The notes beneath the pieces were generated by a model that saw nothing but the letters and a program-made list of their open reading frames with translations, searched no databases and was not told the DNA's origin. The translations under genes and the position numbers were made by a program. 40,651 bases of DNA from positions 1 through 40,651 of the forward strand of contig NZ_CAUCSQ010000038.1 in the NCBI RefSeq assembly GCF_958445495.1. The letters are read 5' to 3'. The DNA comes from an uncultured Bacteroides sp. GTDB taxonomy: Bacteria; Bacteroidota; Bacteroidia; Bacteroidales; Bacteroidaceae. Shown here one piece after another: positions 23,870 to 32,415 of the stretch. How positions within the stretch are numbered: the stretch's first letter is position 1; each line of letters starts with the position of its first letter.

Positions 23870-24928
23870 ATGAGTATTTATAAAAGTATGTTTTGGGCAG
23901 GCATTTGCCTGGTCTGTATTTTCTGGACGGCTTGTTCCGGAGATTCGGACGAGACGGAACAAACGGAGCTGATTCTGAAAGCGGATAAAAGCACGTTGAA
24001 AGCCGACGGGAAAGAAACGGTGGCCTTTACGGTGGAGCAGGCGGGGGCGGACGTCACTTCCGGGGCGACGGTCCGTTGCCTGACGGACGGCAAGACGATT
24101 GCCGGAGCTGTTTTTTCAACGGCGACTTCCGGAAAATACGTATTTGAGGCTTCGTACGGCGGGCAAGTATCCGGACAGGTGGTTGTAACCGCCGAAAAAG
24201 CGGCGGTGAGCGTGTCCAAATTCGCCAGACGTATCTGTGTGATGGAATTGACGGGGACGTGGTGCGCCATGTGTCCGTCTGGATTGACCCGGTTGAATTA
24301 TCTGGTGAATCAAAGTTATGAAGGAATTATTTATCTGATGGCGTTTCATGTCAACGGTACGTCTTCCGACCCGATGTCGATAGCGCAATCCCAGCTTCTT
24401 TCCGAGAGGTTTTCCGTGACGGGGTATCCTGCATGTATTGTCGATATGCGTGGCAAAATGGGGCTTTCCGAGAATTACAGCGTTATGCGGGGGGTATTCA
24501 ACGAGTCTCTCGAAAATTATCCGGCACATTGCGGGGTAGCGATACGGTCGGACTGGAATGAGACGGCTTCGCAGGCGGTTGTGACAGTGAAAGTCGCGTC
24601 CGAACGTACATCGGAATACCGCTTGATACTGTACGCTGTGGAAGACGGGCTGAAATACCGGCAAAATGACGGGGGCGTGTACCGGGATTATACGCATAAC
24701 CATGTGGTACGTAAACTTTTGTCGGCAACTGTCGACGGTGACAAACTGGGACAGATTGCGGCCGGCAAAGAGGAGACCAAGGATTATACAGTCACATTGG
24801 ATGAGGATTGGAATGCGGAGAACCTTTCGTTTTATGCATTGGTTACCGATGAAAACGGGTATGTAAACAATCTTGCCGTTTGTAAAGCGGTTGACGGCGA
24901 AGCCGGTTATGAATATGTAAATAATTAG
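23870..24928 (+). CDS. Omp28-like lipoprotein 3 (CAMC)
   Basis: A 352-residue third paralogue. The lipobox is WTAC (Cys22), followed by SGDSDETE. The Ig-like module has LILKADKSTLKADGKETVAFTV. The thioredoxin-like site is TGTWCAMCP (Cys132, Cys135), followed by the MAFH strand and the shared NYPAHCGVAI block. The C-terminus ends CKAVDGEAGYEYVNN, where the sister proteins end YNE. It starts 10 bp after the second paralogue, with AAAAGGAC in front. Three diverged copies suggest recent family expansion or different partners. Confidence 0.85.
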   Translation: MSIYKSMFWAGICLVCIFWTACSGDSDETEQTELILKADKSTLKADGKETVAFTVEQAGADVTSGATVRCLTDGKTIAGAVFSTATSGKYVFEASYGGQVSGQVVVTAEKAAVSVSKFARRICVMELTGTWCAMCPSGLTRLNYLVNQSYEGIIYLMAFHVNGTSSDPMSIAQSQLLSERFSVTGYPACIVDMRGKMGLSENYSVMRGVFNESLENYPAHCGVAIRSDWNETASQAVVTVKVASERTSEYRLILYAVEDGLKYRQNDGGVYRDYTHNHVVRKLLSATVDGDKLGQIAAGKEETKDYTVTLDEDWNAENLSFYALVTDENGYVNNLAVCKAVDGEAGYEYVNN

Positions 24929-24949
24929 TCACATTTATCTCTTTTAGTT

Positions 24950-27208
24950 ATGAAGAAAAAGTTAGTTAGTTTGTTTTTTATGTTGGGACTGGTTTTAGCG
25001 GCCGTTCCCGTGATACTTTCATGTTCGGACAACGACGAACAGGCAGTAACTCCTGATGAACCGGTGAATCCGGATGTACCAGGTCTTCCCTCTAATCCTA
25101 CGCCGATAAACTGGGAAGAATATGAAGTGGACGGCGGGGAACGCGGAGTCGGTATCAAAGTAACCAGTACTTCGGAGCATAGTTTCGTATTTGAATGCAC
25201 TCCGGGGGATAAGGTACAGTCTTACCGGATGGATGTTTATCCTTTGTGTCGTATGTACAATTACCTGCTTGAAGGTATAGGCACAGGCGTGCAGGCTACT
25301 GAGGAACAGGTGGAAAAACTTATCATAGAAGCCGTTTACAATTCGACGGGACAGGGAGCTTATACGTTCACCAAAGCCAATTCAGGCGACAGCTATGCAA
25401 AGAGGGAATTCGATTGGGGGAATAGCCAGTATAAACGTTCGGAAATTGTTCCCGGCGCGGAATATCTGATTGTAACCATCGGCTGTAACGACGAAGGCGG
25501 GCAAAAACCGGCGGATATGAAAATCTGTTATCTTAAAACGTCCAAAAGGGATGTAATGGGCAATCCCCGTGTCGATATTGACATCACTTCCAGTTACCGG
25601 GCTGCCGGCATCCAATTTCTTCCTAATGAGGATTGTAAATACTTTTACCAGTTCTGCGGAGATACCGGACCGGTCGATGCATATATCAATGCTTACGGTG
25701 AACAGATGTATATAGACTTTATGAGACATTATATCATAGCGGCGGAAGATGCGCAGGTTTCCAAAGAGGATTTGTACTATCTGGTGAATTTCGGTTTTAC
25801 TGCTGACCCGAAAAAACCGATAACTGCTTCTACAATCGGCTTGGACGAAAACAAGTCTCAAGGCGAGTATGTCCGTCAGGATTTTCATTTAAAGGAAGTT
25901 CCTGAAGATGCGGTTCCGCCTGAATGTACTTTAACCGTAAGTAAAACGGGAGCGTCTATGGTGAATCTGGATTTGGATATGGAGGATAATTGTTATGCCA
26001 TGTTTTATCGTATATTCAAAGCTTCGGAGTGGAAGGCTTATGAAAATGCGGATGAGGCTACAATGACGACGTTGGCGCAAGCACTGGACCAGGAAGGTTG
26101 GTACGTCAAAAATGAAAATATCAGCCAGGAAGGTTCATTTGCCGGAACGGAGTTTCAATTCGATTTGGAGCCCAACACCTCTTATGTGGTTGCTTATATC
26201 GGTCGTAACAAATATCTGCAGTTATCAGAAGTGAAAACGGCTACGTTTACGACCAAAGAACGGGTGATTGACAGGCCGTCGGAGTCAAAAGCCGACATTG
26301 ATATTACGATTAGTGATGAAGAACGTACCAGTTTGAAACTGAATTACAGTTATGGTGCCGGAACGGTTGTATTTTATTTCCAGTACATCATATTTCCGGA
26401 TTTGCTCAAAGAAGAAAATAAAGCTGAACTGATTGACTATTTGGTGTCTGGTAACTCTGATGACCATGATACCCCTAACTATGTCAATGTCTGGCCTGCA
26501 AATGCACCGGGAGGAAAGGAGAGCTTTACTTGGGCAGGATTTAATCCTGCAACCGAATATACGTTTGCCTATATAGCTGAAGACTGGGACGGCGTTTTAT
26601 CGGAGGTGAAAACCGTGACGGGTACGACGGAAGCAATTCAGGCAGGTCCTAATCCGACGATGGAATTACATCCCTATATGAGCAAAAAGGATAATTTTAC
26701 CGTACAATTCTCGATTGTAAAAGATGTTGCTAAGGTTTATTATATGATTACCAAAGACAAATATTCCGCAAGCGGTGATTATACCTATGAAGACTGTATG
26801 GTTGCATGGAAAGAATATTGCATGGATAATGGTCTTTCATCGGTCTCTTCCGCTATAAATGAATACAGTGATACAAGTACGGCAGACCGCCTGGTTGCCT
26901 TATGCGTGCCTATCGGCGTCGATAGTGAGGGAAAGGACGTTATCGGAGACCTTTATACCGTATTCTATGATAAAGATAAAGGCGGCATTATCACCGATCC
27001 TTCCGTCATATTCCCGGATGCTCCGAAAACAACGAATGTAATGGTGGGAGCGGTAAAACCGCAGGTTGTAAAGAGAGGGCAAAGGCTTCCGGCAGACCGG
27101 ATTATCCATGAACAACCGGTCAAGGAGAACTTGCCGGGAGCGGTGAGAAGCGGAAATACGATTTATCTCGATATGAAGAAACTGGGAGCTCATCCTTATG
27201 CCGAATAA
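24950..27208 (+). CDS. large lipoprotein with repeated beta-sandwich domains
   Basis: A 752-residue lipoprotein with lipobox ILSC (Cys25) and the acidic SDNDE after it. A Pro-rich linker leads to at least four similar beta-sandwich modules (FN3-like). Each ends with a pattern like PGAEYLIVTIG, PNTSYVVAYIGRN or PATEYTFAYIAED, followed by LSEVKTAT-type strands. The helical inserts (for example EQMYIDFMRHYI) recur in each module. No catalytic motif is seen; a surface binding or scaffold role is likely. A strong terminator follows (27234-27267), so the first nine genes form one transcript end. Confidence 0.7.
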   Translation: MKKKLVSLFFMLGLVLAAVPVILSCSDNDEQAVTPDEPVNPDVPGLPSNPTPINWEEYEVDGGERGVGIKVTSTSEHSFVFECTPGDKVQSYRMDVYPLCRMYNYLLEGIGTGVQATEEQVEKLIIEAVYNSTGQGAYTFTKANSGDSYAKREFDWGNSQYKRSEIVPGAEYLIVTIGCNDEGGQKPADMKICYLKTSKRDVMGNPRVDIDITSSYRAAGIQFLPNEDCKYFYQFCGDTGPVDAYINAYGEQMYIDFMRHYIIAAEDAQVSKEDLYYLVNFGFTADPKKPITASTIGLDENKSQGEYVRQDFHLKEVPEDAVPPECTLTVSKTGASMVNLDLDMEDNCYAMFYRIFKASEWKAYENADEATMTTLAQALDQEGWYVKNENISQEGSFAGTEFQFDLEPNTSYVVAYIGRNKYLQLSEVKTATFTTKERVIDRPSESKADIDITISDEERTSLKLNYSYGAGTVVFYFQYIIFPDLLKEENKAELIDYLVSGNSDDHDTPNYVNVWPANAPGGKESFTWAGFNPATEYTFAYIAEDWDGVLSEVKTVTGTTEAIQAGPNPTMELHPYMSKKDNFTVQFSIVKDVAKVYYMITKDKYSASGDYTYEDCMVAWKEYCMDNGLSSVSSAINEYSDTSTADRLVALCVPIGVDSEGKDVIGDLYTVFYDKDKGGIITDPSVIFPDAPKTTNVMVGAVKPQVVKRGQRLPADRIIHEQPVKENLPGAVRSGNTIYLDMKKLGAHPYAE

Positions 27209-27233
27209 CAACCGGTAAAGCTAATTATTCAAT

Positions 27234-27267
27234 CGCACGATGGTGTGTAGCTATCGTGCGTTTTTTT
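27234..27267 (+). terminator. intrinsic terminator inside the susC cluster
   Basis: CGCACGAT (27234-27241) pairs with ATCGTGCG (27253-27260), followed by seven T residues. No promoter is visible before the next gene at 27292, so the two distal genes may depend on read-through. Confidence 0.88.
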
Positions 27268-27291
27268 CTTTAATCATTAATTAAAACTGGT

Positions 27292-29847
27292 ATGGGTATG
27301 AAAAGGAATCAATTTTCACACGGCATAGGTAAATATCTGTTTATCTGTATGGCAATGTGCGGAGTGGCGCTTTCATCGTGTTACAATGATGATGATTTGA
27401 AGGATTCGATTTCCGGTTTGGAAGAGCGTGTGGGTAAATTGGAAGCTTCTTTGCAGAATGTGCAAAGCGATATTTCTACATTGAAAACGCTGGCTGACGC
27501 TTTGGCGCAGAACAAGATGATAAGTTCCGTATTGGAGAATGAGGACGGGAGTTATACCATCCGTTTTTCGGATAAGACGGAGGTGAGTATTCGTAACGGG
27601 GAGGACGGGGAAGACGCTCCGCAGATTACCGTTATAGAAAATGAAGAAGACGGTGTTTATTATTGGGGAATGACTGCCGCGAACGGCACTAAGACTTTCT
27701 TGCAGGACGGTAAAGGGAATAAGATGCCTGTAACGGCTGCCGCTCCCCAGATACGTATCAATAAAGAAACGAAAGAGTGGGAGATATCGACAGACAGCGG
27801 AAGGACATGGAAATCCACCGGCGTATATGCTTCTGGCGAAGCGACCGGAGATACTTCCCTGTTCACGGAAGTGAGCCAGGATGATGATTACGCTTATTTT
27901 ACTCTAAAGGACGGTACGGTGCTGAAACTTCTCAAATCGAAAGAATTGAAATGTGAGATTTTATCGGGAAAGCAGTATTTTGCCAATGGTGAGAAAAAGG
28001 TGATTGCGGTGGAAATGAGCGGTATCTCGAAATATACGGTGACAAAACCGGACGGCTGGAAAGTTGCTTTGTCGGGAAAAGGACTGGAAATTACCGCTCC
28101 CGTTGCGGAAAACCAATATGCGGAGACGGGCGGAAAGGTAGCCATACTGGCGGTTGCCGCCAATGGACAGAGCCTTATCTCGGAGATTCCGGTACTGATT
28201 GGCGAGGCTCCTATTGTTGTCTCCGTAGACAAGCAGACGGTTTCCACCAGCCTGGCGAACGGAATAGGGACCTATTATCTGGGTGTATCGGAATTGGGCG
28301 AATATAGTTCGGAAAGCGTTGCCGGGCTTGTGAACGGTAATTCTGCACGGGGGTATATGAAAACCCAGGCTTTGGATAAAGTTCCTTTGACGGAATTATT
28401 GGGCAAGGATTTGGAGTCCGGAATGTCTTATATGGTTTGGGCGGTACCTTCTTCTGAAACCGGTGATGCCTGTCAGGCGGATGATGTGATTGCCACCGTG
28501 ATTCGGATTGACGGCACTGTGGAGTTGAAGGTTTCGGATGTCACGTTTGAAGGGGCAACGGTTTCCGCTATAAGAAAGGGTTGCACCAGTTATTATACGG
28601 GGATAGCGGATAAGGATTATTATTCGGCTGAAACGGTGGTGAAAGACCTTGCATACGGCGGCGGAACTTTGCAGTCGGCAGACTATAACGGGCCGTTGAC
28701 GGAAGGAGTGCTGGATTTCTTTACGAAAGCGACTCCCGGTGCGACTTATGTGGTATGGGCGATTCCTTATAAAGAGGAAAAAGGTTATGAGGCCAGCGAG
28801 CTGGTAGCTGTGGAAATCGTTGTTCCTCCGTTGACTTATGGCGGAACGGCTGCCGTAAGTATCGGTAATGTAAGTTCTACGGTGACAAGCGTCAGCGCGG
28901 CACTTACTCCGGGAACGGATTGTTATCTGTTTTATTATGCTTATATGACGAAGTTGACCTTGGACAATTATGCCGGTGATGAGGATGTCATTGCTTATCT
29001 TATCAAAAGCGGGAAGAGTTCTAAAGTTGCTACAGATTTCGAAAGGGGGAGTCTAGAACCCGGTGCAAAAGGAATGATTGTGGCGGTGGCTGTAAATAAC
29101 CAGGGGCAGGTAGGCGCATTGGTGAAAGTGCAGGCGGATACCAAAGAGCTGTCTTATAACTCTTCGATAGCGGTAGCCGTTTCGGCGGAAGCCGGAGCGC
29201 AATCCGTGACTTTTACCCTGACACCGACCGGCGGTCCTGTAAAATACCGCTATGTACACATGAAGCTTAACGACTTTAAAAGTTATCCGTATTGGGGCGA
29301 TGAGGAGGCTGTGAAGCATTATTTATCGATGAATGAGGGGGTGACGGAGGTCACGGCGGCATCATTGGCTGATAATAAGCTGGTGATTGGCGATTTGCTG
29401 TTCAAAACGGAATATGTGTTGTACATGGTGGCGGTGGATGCGGACGGCAATCCTTCATCGACAATGGCTAAGGAATCATATACCAGCGCAAAACCTGTTT
29501 ATGTAAGGAAAGAGAGCGGGGCTGATTTATGGAATGCCGGTGCTCCTAAGGTAACCGTTGACAAGATTGAAAAGAACGGGAATTTTTATAGTATCTCCTA
29601 TACCGTTAAGGCGGGAGCGAATAATAAGGAGTTTTATGTATATGCAGCTTCCGACAGTTATTTGTCCGGTAAGATGTTTGATGAACAGATTAAAATTGTA
29701 ATGACGAAGGGGGTGAAATGTACTGCTGATTATTCGGGGGGAGCTGCGTACGCCAGCCTGCCGACTAATATAAACGTGACATGGGTGGACACGGAAGGGA
29801 GGTTCTACGAGGTGTCTAAAACGGTGATAGGAATCCCGGCGGAATAG
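27292..29847 (+). CDS. DUF4988-type lipoprotein with repeated beta domains
   Basis: An 851-residue lipoprotein. The lipobox is LSSC (Cys30), followed by YNDDD. A coiled coil at about 33-68 (DLKDSISGLEERVGKLEASL, then DISTLKTLADAL) and a following ISSVLENEDGSYTIRFSDKTEVSIRNGEDG region match the DUF4988/PL29-type N-terminal module. The remainder holds repeats of a beta-sandwich type similar to the preceding gene (GMSYMVWAVP, GATYVVWAIP, DYYSAETVVKDL). No lyase catalytic domain is recognised. ATG 27292 or 27298 could be the start. It is probably a surface scaffold that may oligomerise through the coiled coil. Confidence 0.75.
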   Translation: MGMKRNQFSHGIGKYLFICMAMCGVALSSCYNDDDLKDSISGLEERVGKLEASLQNVQSDISTLKTLADALAQNKMISSVLENEDGSYTIRFSDKTEVSIRNGEDGEDAPQITVIENEEDGVYYWGMTAANGTKTFLQDGKGNKMPVTAAAPQIRINKETKEWEISTDSGRTWKSTGVYASGEATGDTSLFTEVSQDDDYAYFTLKDGTVLKLLKSKELKCEILSGKQYFANGEKKVIAVEMSGISKYTVTKPDGWKVALSGKGLEITAPVAENQYAETGGKVAILAVAANGQSLISEIPVLIGEAPIVVSVDKQTVSTSLANGIGTYYLGVSELGEYSSESVAGLVNGNSARGYMKTQALDKVPLTELLGKDLESGMSYMVWAVPSSETGDACQADDVIATVIRIDGTVELKVSDVTFEGATVSAIRKGCTSYYTGIADKDYYSAETVVKDLAYGGGTLQSADYNGPLTEGVLDFFTKATPGATYVVWAIPYKEEKGYEASELVAVEIVVPPLTYGGTAAVSIGNVSSTVTSVSAALTPGTDCYLFYYAYMTKLTLDNYAGDEDVIAYLIKSGKSSKVATDFERGSLEPGAKGMIVAVAVNNQGQVGALVKVQADTKELSYNSSIAVAVSAEAGAQSVTFTLTPTGGPVKYRYVHMKLNDFKSYPYWGDEEAVKHYLSMNEGVTEVTAASLADNKLVIGDLLFKTEYVLYMVAVDADGNPSSTMAKESYTSAKPVYVRKESGADLWNAGAPKVTVDKIEKNGNFYSISYTVKAGANNKEFYVYAASDSYLSGKMFDEQIKIVMTKGVKCTADYSGGAAYASLPTNINVTWVDTEGRFYEVSKTVIGIPAE

Positions 29848-29879
29848 TTCTTTTAATTTCTAATTTAATAAAATAACAG

Positions 29880-31730
29880 ATGAAAAATAGTTTGAGATTT
29901 TTTTACGGGGTAATCTTGTTTGCTCTATGCCAGGTGGGATTGACGAACTGTTCGGACGGCGACGACGGGGAGAATAACGGCAGTGCGGACAATGGGATTA
30001 CCGCCATTACCAACGAGACGGAAAAAACGGTCACAGTGTATGGGGAGACGGTTGAAGTTTCGTTTACGGCTGCTGCGGGATGGACTTCTTCATTGAAGTA
30101 TTCCACCGGTTCCGATTGGGCGAGAATCAGTAATATCAGCGGCAATTCTTCTGCCGGCAAAGGCGGGTTCAGGCTCAGCGTCAGCAAGAATGAAACGGGG
30201 AAAGAACGTGTATTGACCGTGTTGGTGCAGGTGGAAGGATATAAAATTCCTGAAACGGTGTGTACCGTTACGCAAAGCGGAACCGAAGAGGGGGGCAAAG
30301 TTTCCACTATTGATGTCGCTTTGAATGAGTATATGCACAGTTACCTGAAAGAGCATTATTTGTTCAAGGATGAATATAATACCTTGGATGTCAGTTGCAA
30401 TAGCGTGCCTTATTCCGATTTTCTCTCTACCAATCTTTTGCGGATGACGACTAATCTGGAGGACGGAGGAACCTACCGTGCCTTTTCTATAAATTCCGGG
30501 AAACGTTATGTTTATTCGTATATCGAGAAGTTGGGGTCTGCAAGAACGCGCGCCGTTACTCGTTCGACCAGTGTGACGGGTACGGGTCTGGGGACTTTCT
30601 TCTCTTCTTATATGACTGATAAAACGACCATCGGTCTGGCGATAGGTTATGTGTTTATAGGTTCTCCTGCGGATAAAGCCGGTTTAAGGCGCGGCGACGT
30701 GATTGTTTCCGTGAATGGAAATACGGTGAATAAGGGTAACTACCAGCAATATATGAATGATTTGTATTATGCGGGCGGAGGACAGACATTCAGTATCGGC
30801 TACAAGCGTTTTATTGCCAATGAAGCGTTAAAACAGTATGAATTGGTAGACGGGACGACCACGTTGTCTACGGGGTCTTACAACAATAATCCGGTTATTT
30901 TCTCCATGTATATAAAGGAGAAAGAGGGTGACTTGAGTGTTGCGTATTTGGTGTATCAAAGTTTCGATTTGAGTTATACCGAAGAGCTGAAATACGCGAT
31001 TCAGCAGTTTAAAGCGGAAGGTATCACCGACTTGATTCTGGATTTACGCTTTAATATGGGCGGCTCTGTTGAGCTGGCGCGTTATCTGGCTGCTTCTATT
31101 GCGGGTTCCGCTCATCGCCAGGATGTCTTTATGAGAATGCAACGTAATTCCGGAGCGGATGAATATATCCGGTTCGGTGACGGCGATGATTTAGGATTGA
31201 ATTCGATAAGGATTATTTGTTCCGATGAAACGGCTTCTTCCAGTGAATTGGTGATTAGCGGTTTGAGGGGCATTGATTTCCCGGTGAAGTTGTTCGGCAG
31301 TAAGACGGAAGGCAAGAATGTGGGTATGGAGGTACAGGAGTACAAATACGGTGATGCGTATTATGAATTTGCCCCTATCACGTTCCGTTCGTTTAATGCA
31401 AAGGACTGGGGAGATTATGCCAACGGCATTGAGCCGGATGTCATGATGAATAATCAGGACGGCGATTATACGAACGATATCGACGACGTGTATCCATACG
31501 CTTTTGGCGACTGGGACAACTTTGACTTCAATCTTGCTTTGTGGTATGCGTTATGCGATATTCAGGGTGTCGACCCTACTACCGGCAAACCGAAATCACG
31601 CTCGGTAGTGGCGGGAATGGAACGTCCGCAAATAGATGTGATAGGTCTTCCGTCTGTTCCGCTCAAACGCTCTGTCGGTACTTTCGGCTCTGTGATTTAC
31701 AATAGGCCGGAAGTGGAGAATTTATATTAG
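29880..31730 (+). CDS. S41-family serine protease lipoprotein with PDZ domain
   Basis: A 616-residue C-terminal-processing-type peptidase anchored as a lipoprotein (LTNC, Cys24, then SDGDDGE). A BACON-like beta domain covers about 45-133 and a PDZ domain about 250-310 (IGSPADKAGLRRGDVIVSVNG). The S41 domain has LILDLRFNMGGS (385-396), the nucleophile Ser within TASSSE (451-456) and the Lys within TEGKN (Lys479), the expected 25 residues apart, so it is probably active. It may trim peptides or surface proteins for the SusC/SusD pair. It ends the long plus-strand cluster and is followed by a hairpin terminator. Confidence 0.9.
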   Translation: MKNSLRFFYGVILFALCQVGLTNCSDGDDGENNGSADNGITAITNETEKTVTVYGETVEVSFTAAAGWTSSLKYSTGSDWARISNISGNSSAGKGGFRLSVSKNETGKERVLTVLVQVEGYKIPETVCTVTQSGTEEGGKVSTIDVALNEYMHSYLKEHYLFKDEYNTLDVSCNSVPYSDFLSTNLLRMTTNLEDGGTYRAFSINSGKRYVYSYIEKLGSARTRAVTRSTSVTGTGLGTFFSSYMTDKTTIGLAIGYVFIGSPADKAGLRRGDVIVSVNGNTVNKGNYQQYMNDLYYAGGGQTFSIGYKRFIANEALKQYELVDGTTTLSTGSYNNNPVIFSMYIKEKEGDLSVAYLVYQSFDLSYTEELKYAIQQFKAEGITDLILDLRFNMGGSVELARYLAASIAGSAHRQDVFMRMQRNSGADEYIRFGDGDDLGLNSIRIICSDETASSSELVISGLRGIDFPVKLFGSKTEGKNVGMEVQEYKYGDAYYEFAPITFRSFNAKDWGDYANGIEPDVMMNNQDGDYTNDIDDVYPYAFGDWDNFDFNLALWYALCDIQGVDPTTGKPKSRSVVAGMERPQIDVIGLPSVPLKRSVGTFGSVIYNRPEVENLY

Positions 31731-31776
31731 TAAGGCTAAATCTCTATCGAAAATAAATTTTCTCTCTTAAGTTAAA

Positions 31777-31820
31777 GGGGATGCTTCTCGTCAAGGTGTT
31801 AGTGGGGGCATCCCCATTTT
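31777..31820 (+). terminator. probable terminator after the S41 protease gene
   Basis: GGGGATGC (31777-31784) pairs with GCATCCCC (31808-31815), followed by ATTTTG. The loop is long (23 nt), so strength is moderate. Confidence 0.6.
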
Positions 31821-31849
31821 GCTTTATACTTATAAATAAAAATGATACT

Positions 31850-32386
31850 ATGAATATAAATATCTTATGTAAGTTAATGATAATTGGGGGAATATTAGGC
31901 TTATGCAGTTGCTCGGAGGATGATAAAATTGAAAATAAGCCGGAATATGAGGTGGTGGATAATGTGATAAGCAGTTGGGACATCATACTGTCGAATTATT
32001 ACGAGAGTATAGTGCCTTCAAACGAATTGTTCTGCATTGCCGAAAGTGAAGAGTGTCCTTTGACTAATACGTATATATCAATCGTGAATTATGATTCGGA
32101 GTATCCGCTCATCATACCGAGAGGTGTTTATATGGAAAATGAACATGGAATTTGGATAGATAGGCCTGTAGCTGCCAGCCAATCTATAAAAGAGATACTT
32201 AATGCTGATTATTACACCACTTTTGTCGCTTTATATGGCGGTGAAGGAACGTATAATTTTGCAATAAGAATTTATAATCCGGTTTTGGATAAATATTATA
32301 TAACCCGAACGTATCAGTTAAAAATTAAAAGGGAGTGGGTAAAAGAGGAATTTAGGTGGTATCGTTCTATTTCATTGGCTGATTAA
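31850..32386 (+). CDS. small lipoprotein of unknown function
   Basis: A 178-residue lipoprotein from the ATG at 31850; the open frame starts at 31781, inside the terminator, and those residues are not plausible. The lipobox is LCSC (Cys21), followed by SEDDKIE. The rest is beta-rich (FVALYGGEGTYNFAIRIYNP) with no family recognised. From here the DNA is more AT-rich than in the susC cluster and codons favour A/T third positions, which suggests different ancestry. It is 29 bp upstream of the metalloprotease-like gene and probably in the same operon. Confidence 0.75.
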   Translation: MNINILCKLMIIGGILGLCSCSEDDKIENKPEYEVVDNVISSWDIILSNYYESIVPSNELFCIAESEECPLTNTYISIVNYDSEYPLIIPRGVYMENEHGIWIDRPVAASQSIKEILNADYYTTFVALYGGEGTYNFAIRIYNPVLDKYYITRTYQLKIKREWVKEEFRWYRSISLAD

Positions 32387-32415
32387 TCGTTAATCTAAAA
32401 TTAAATAATACTATT

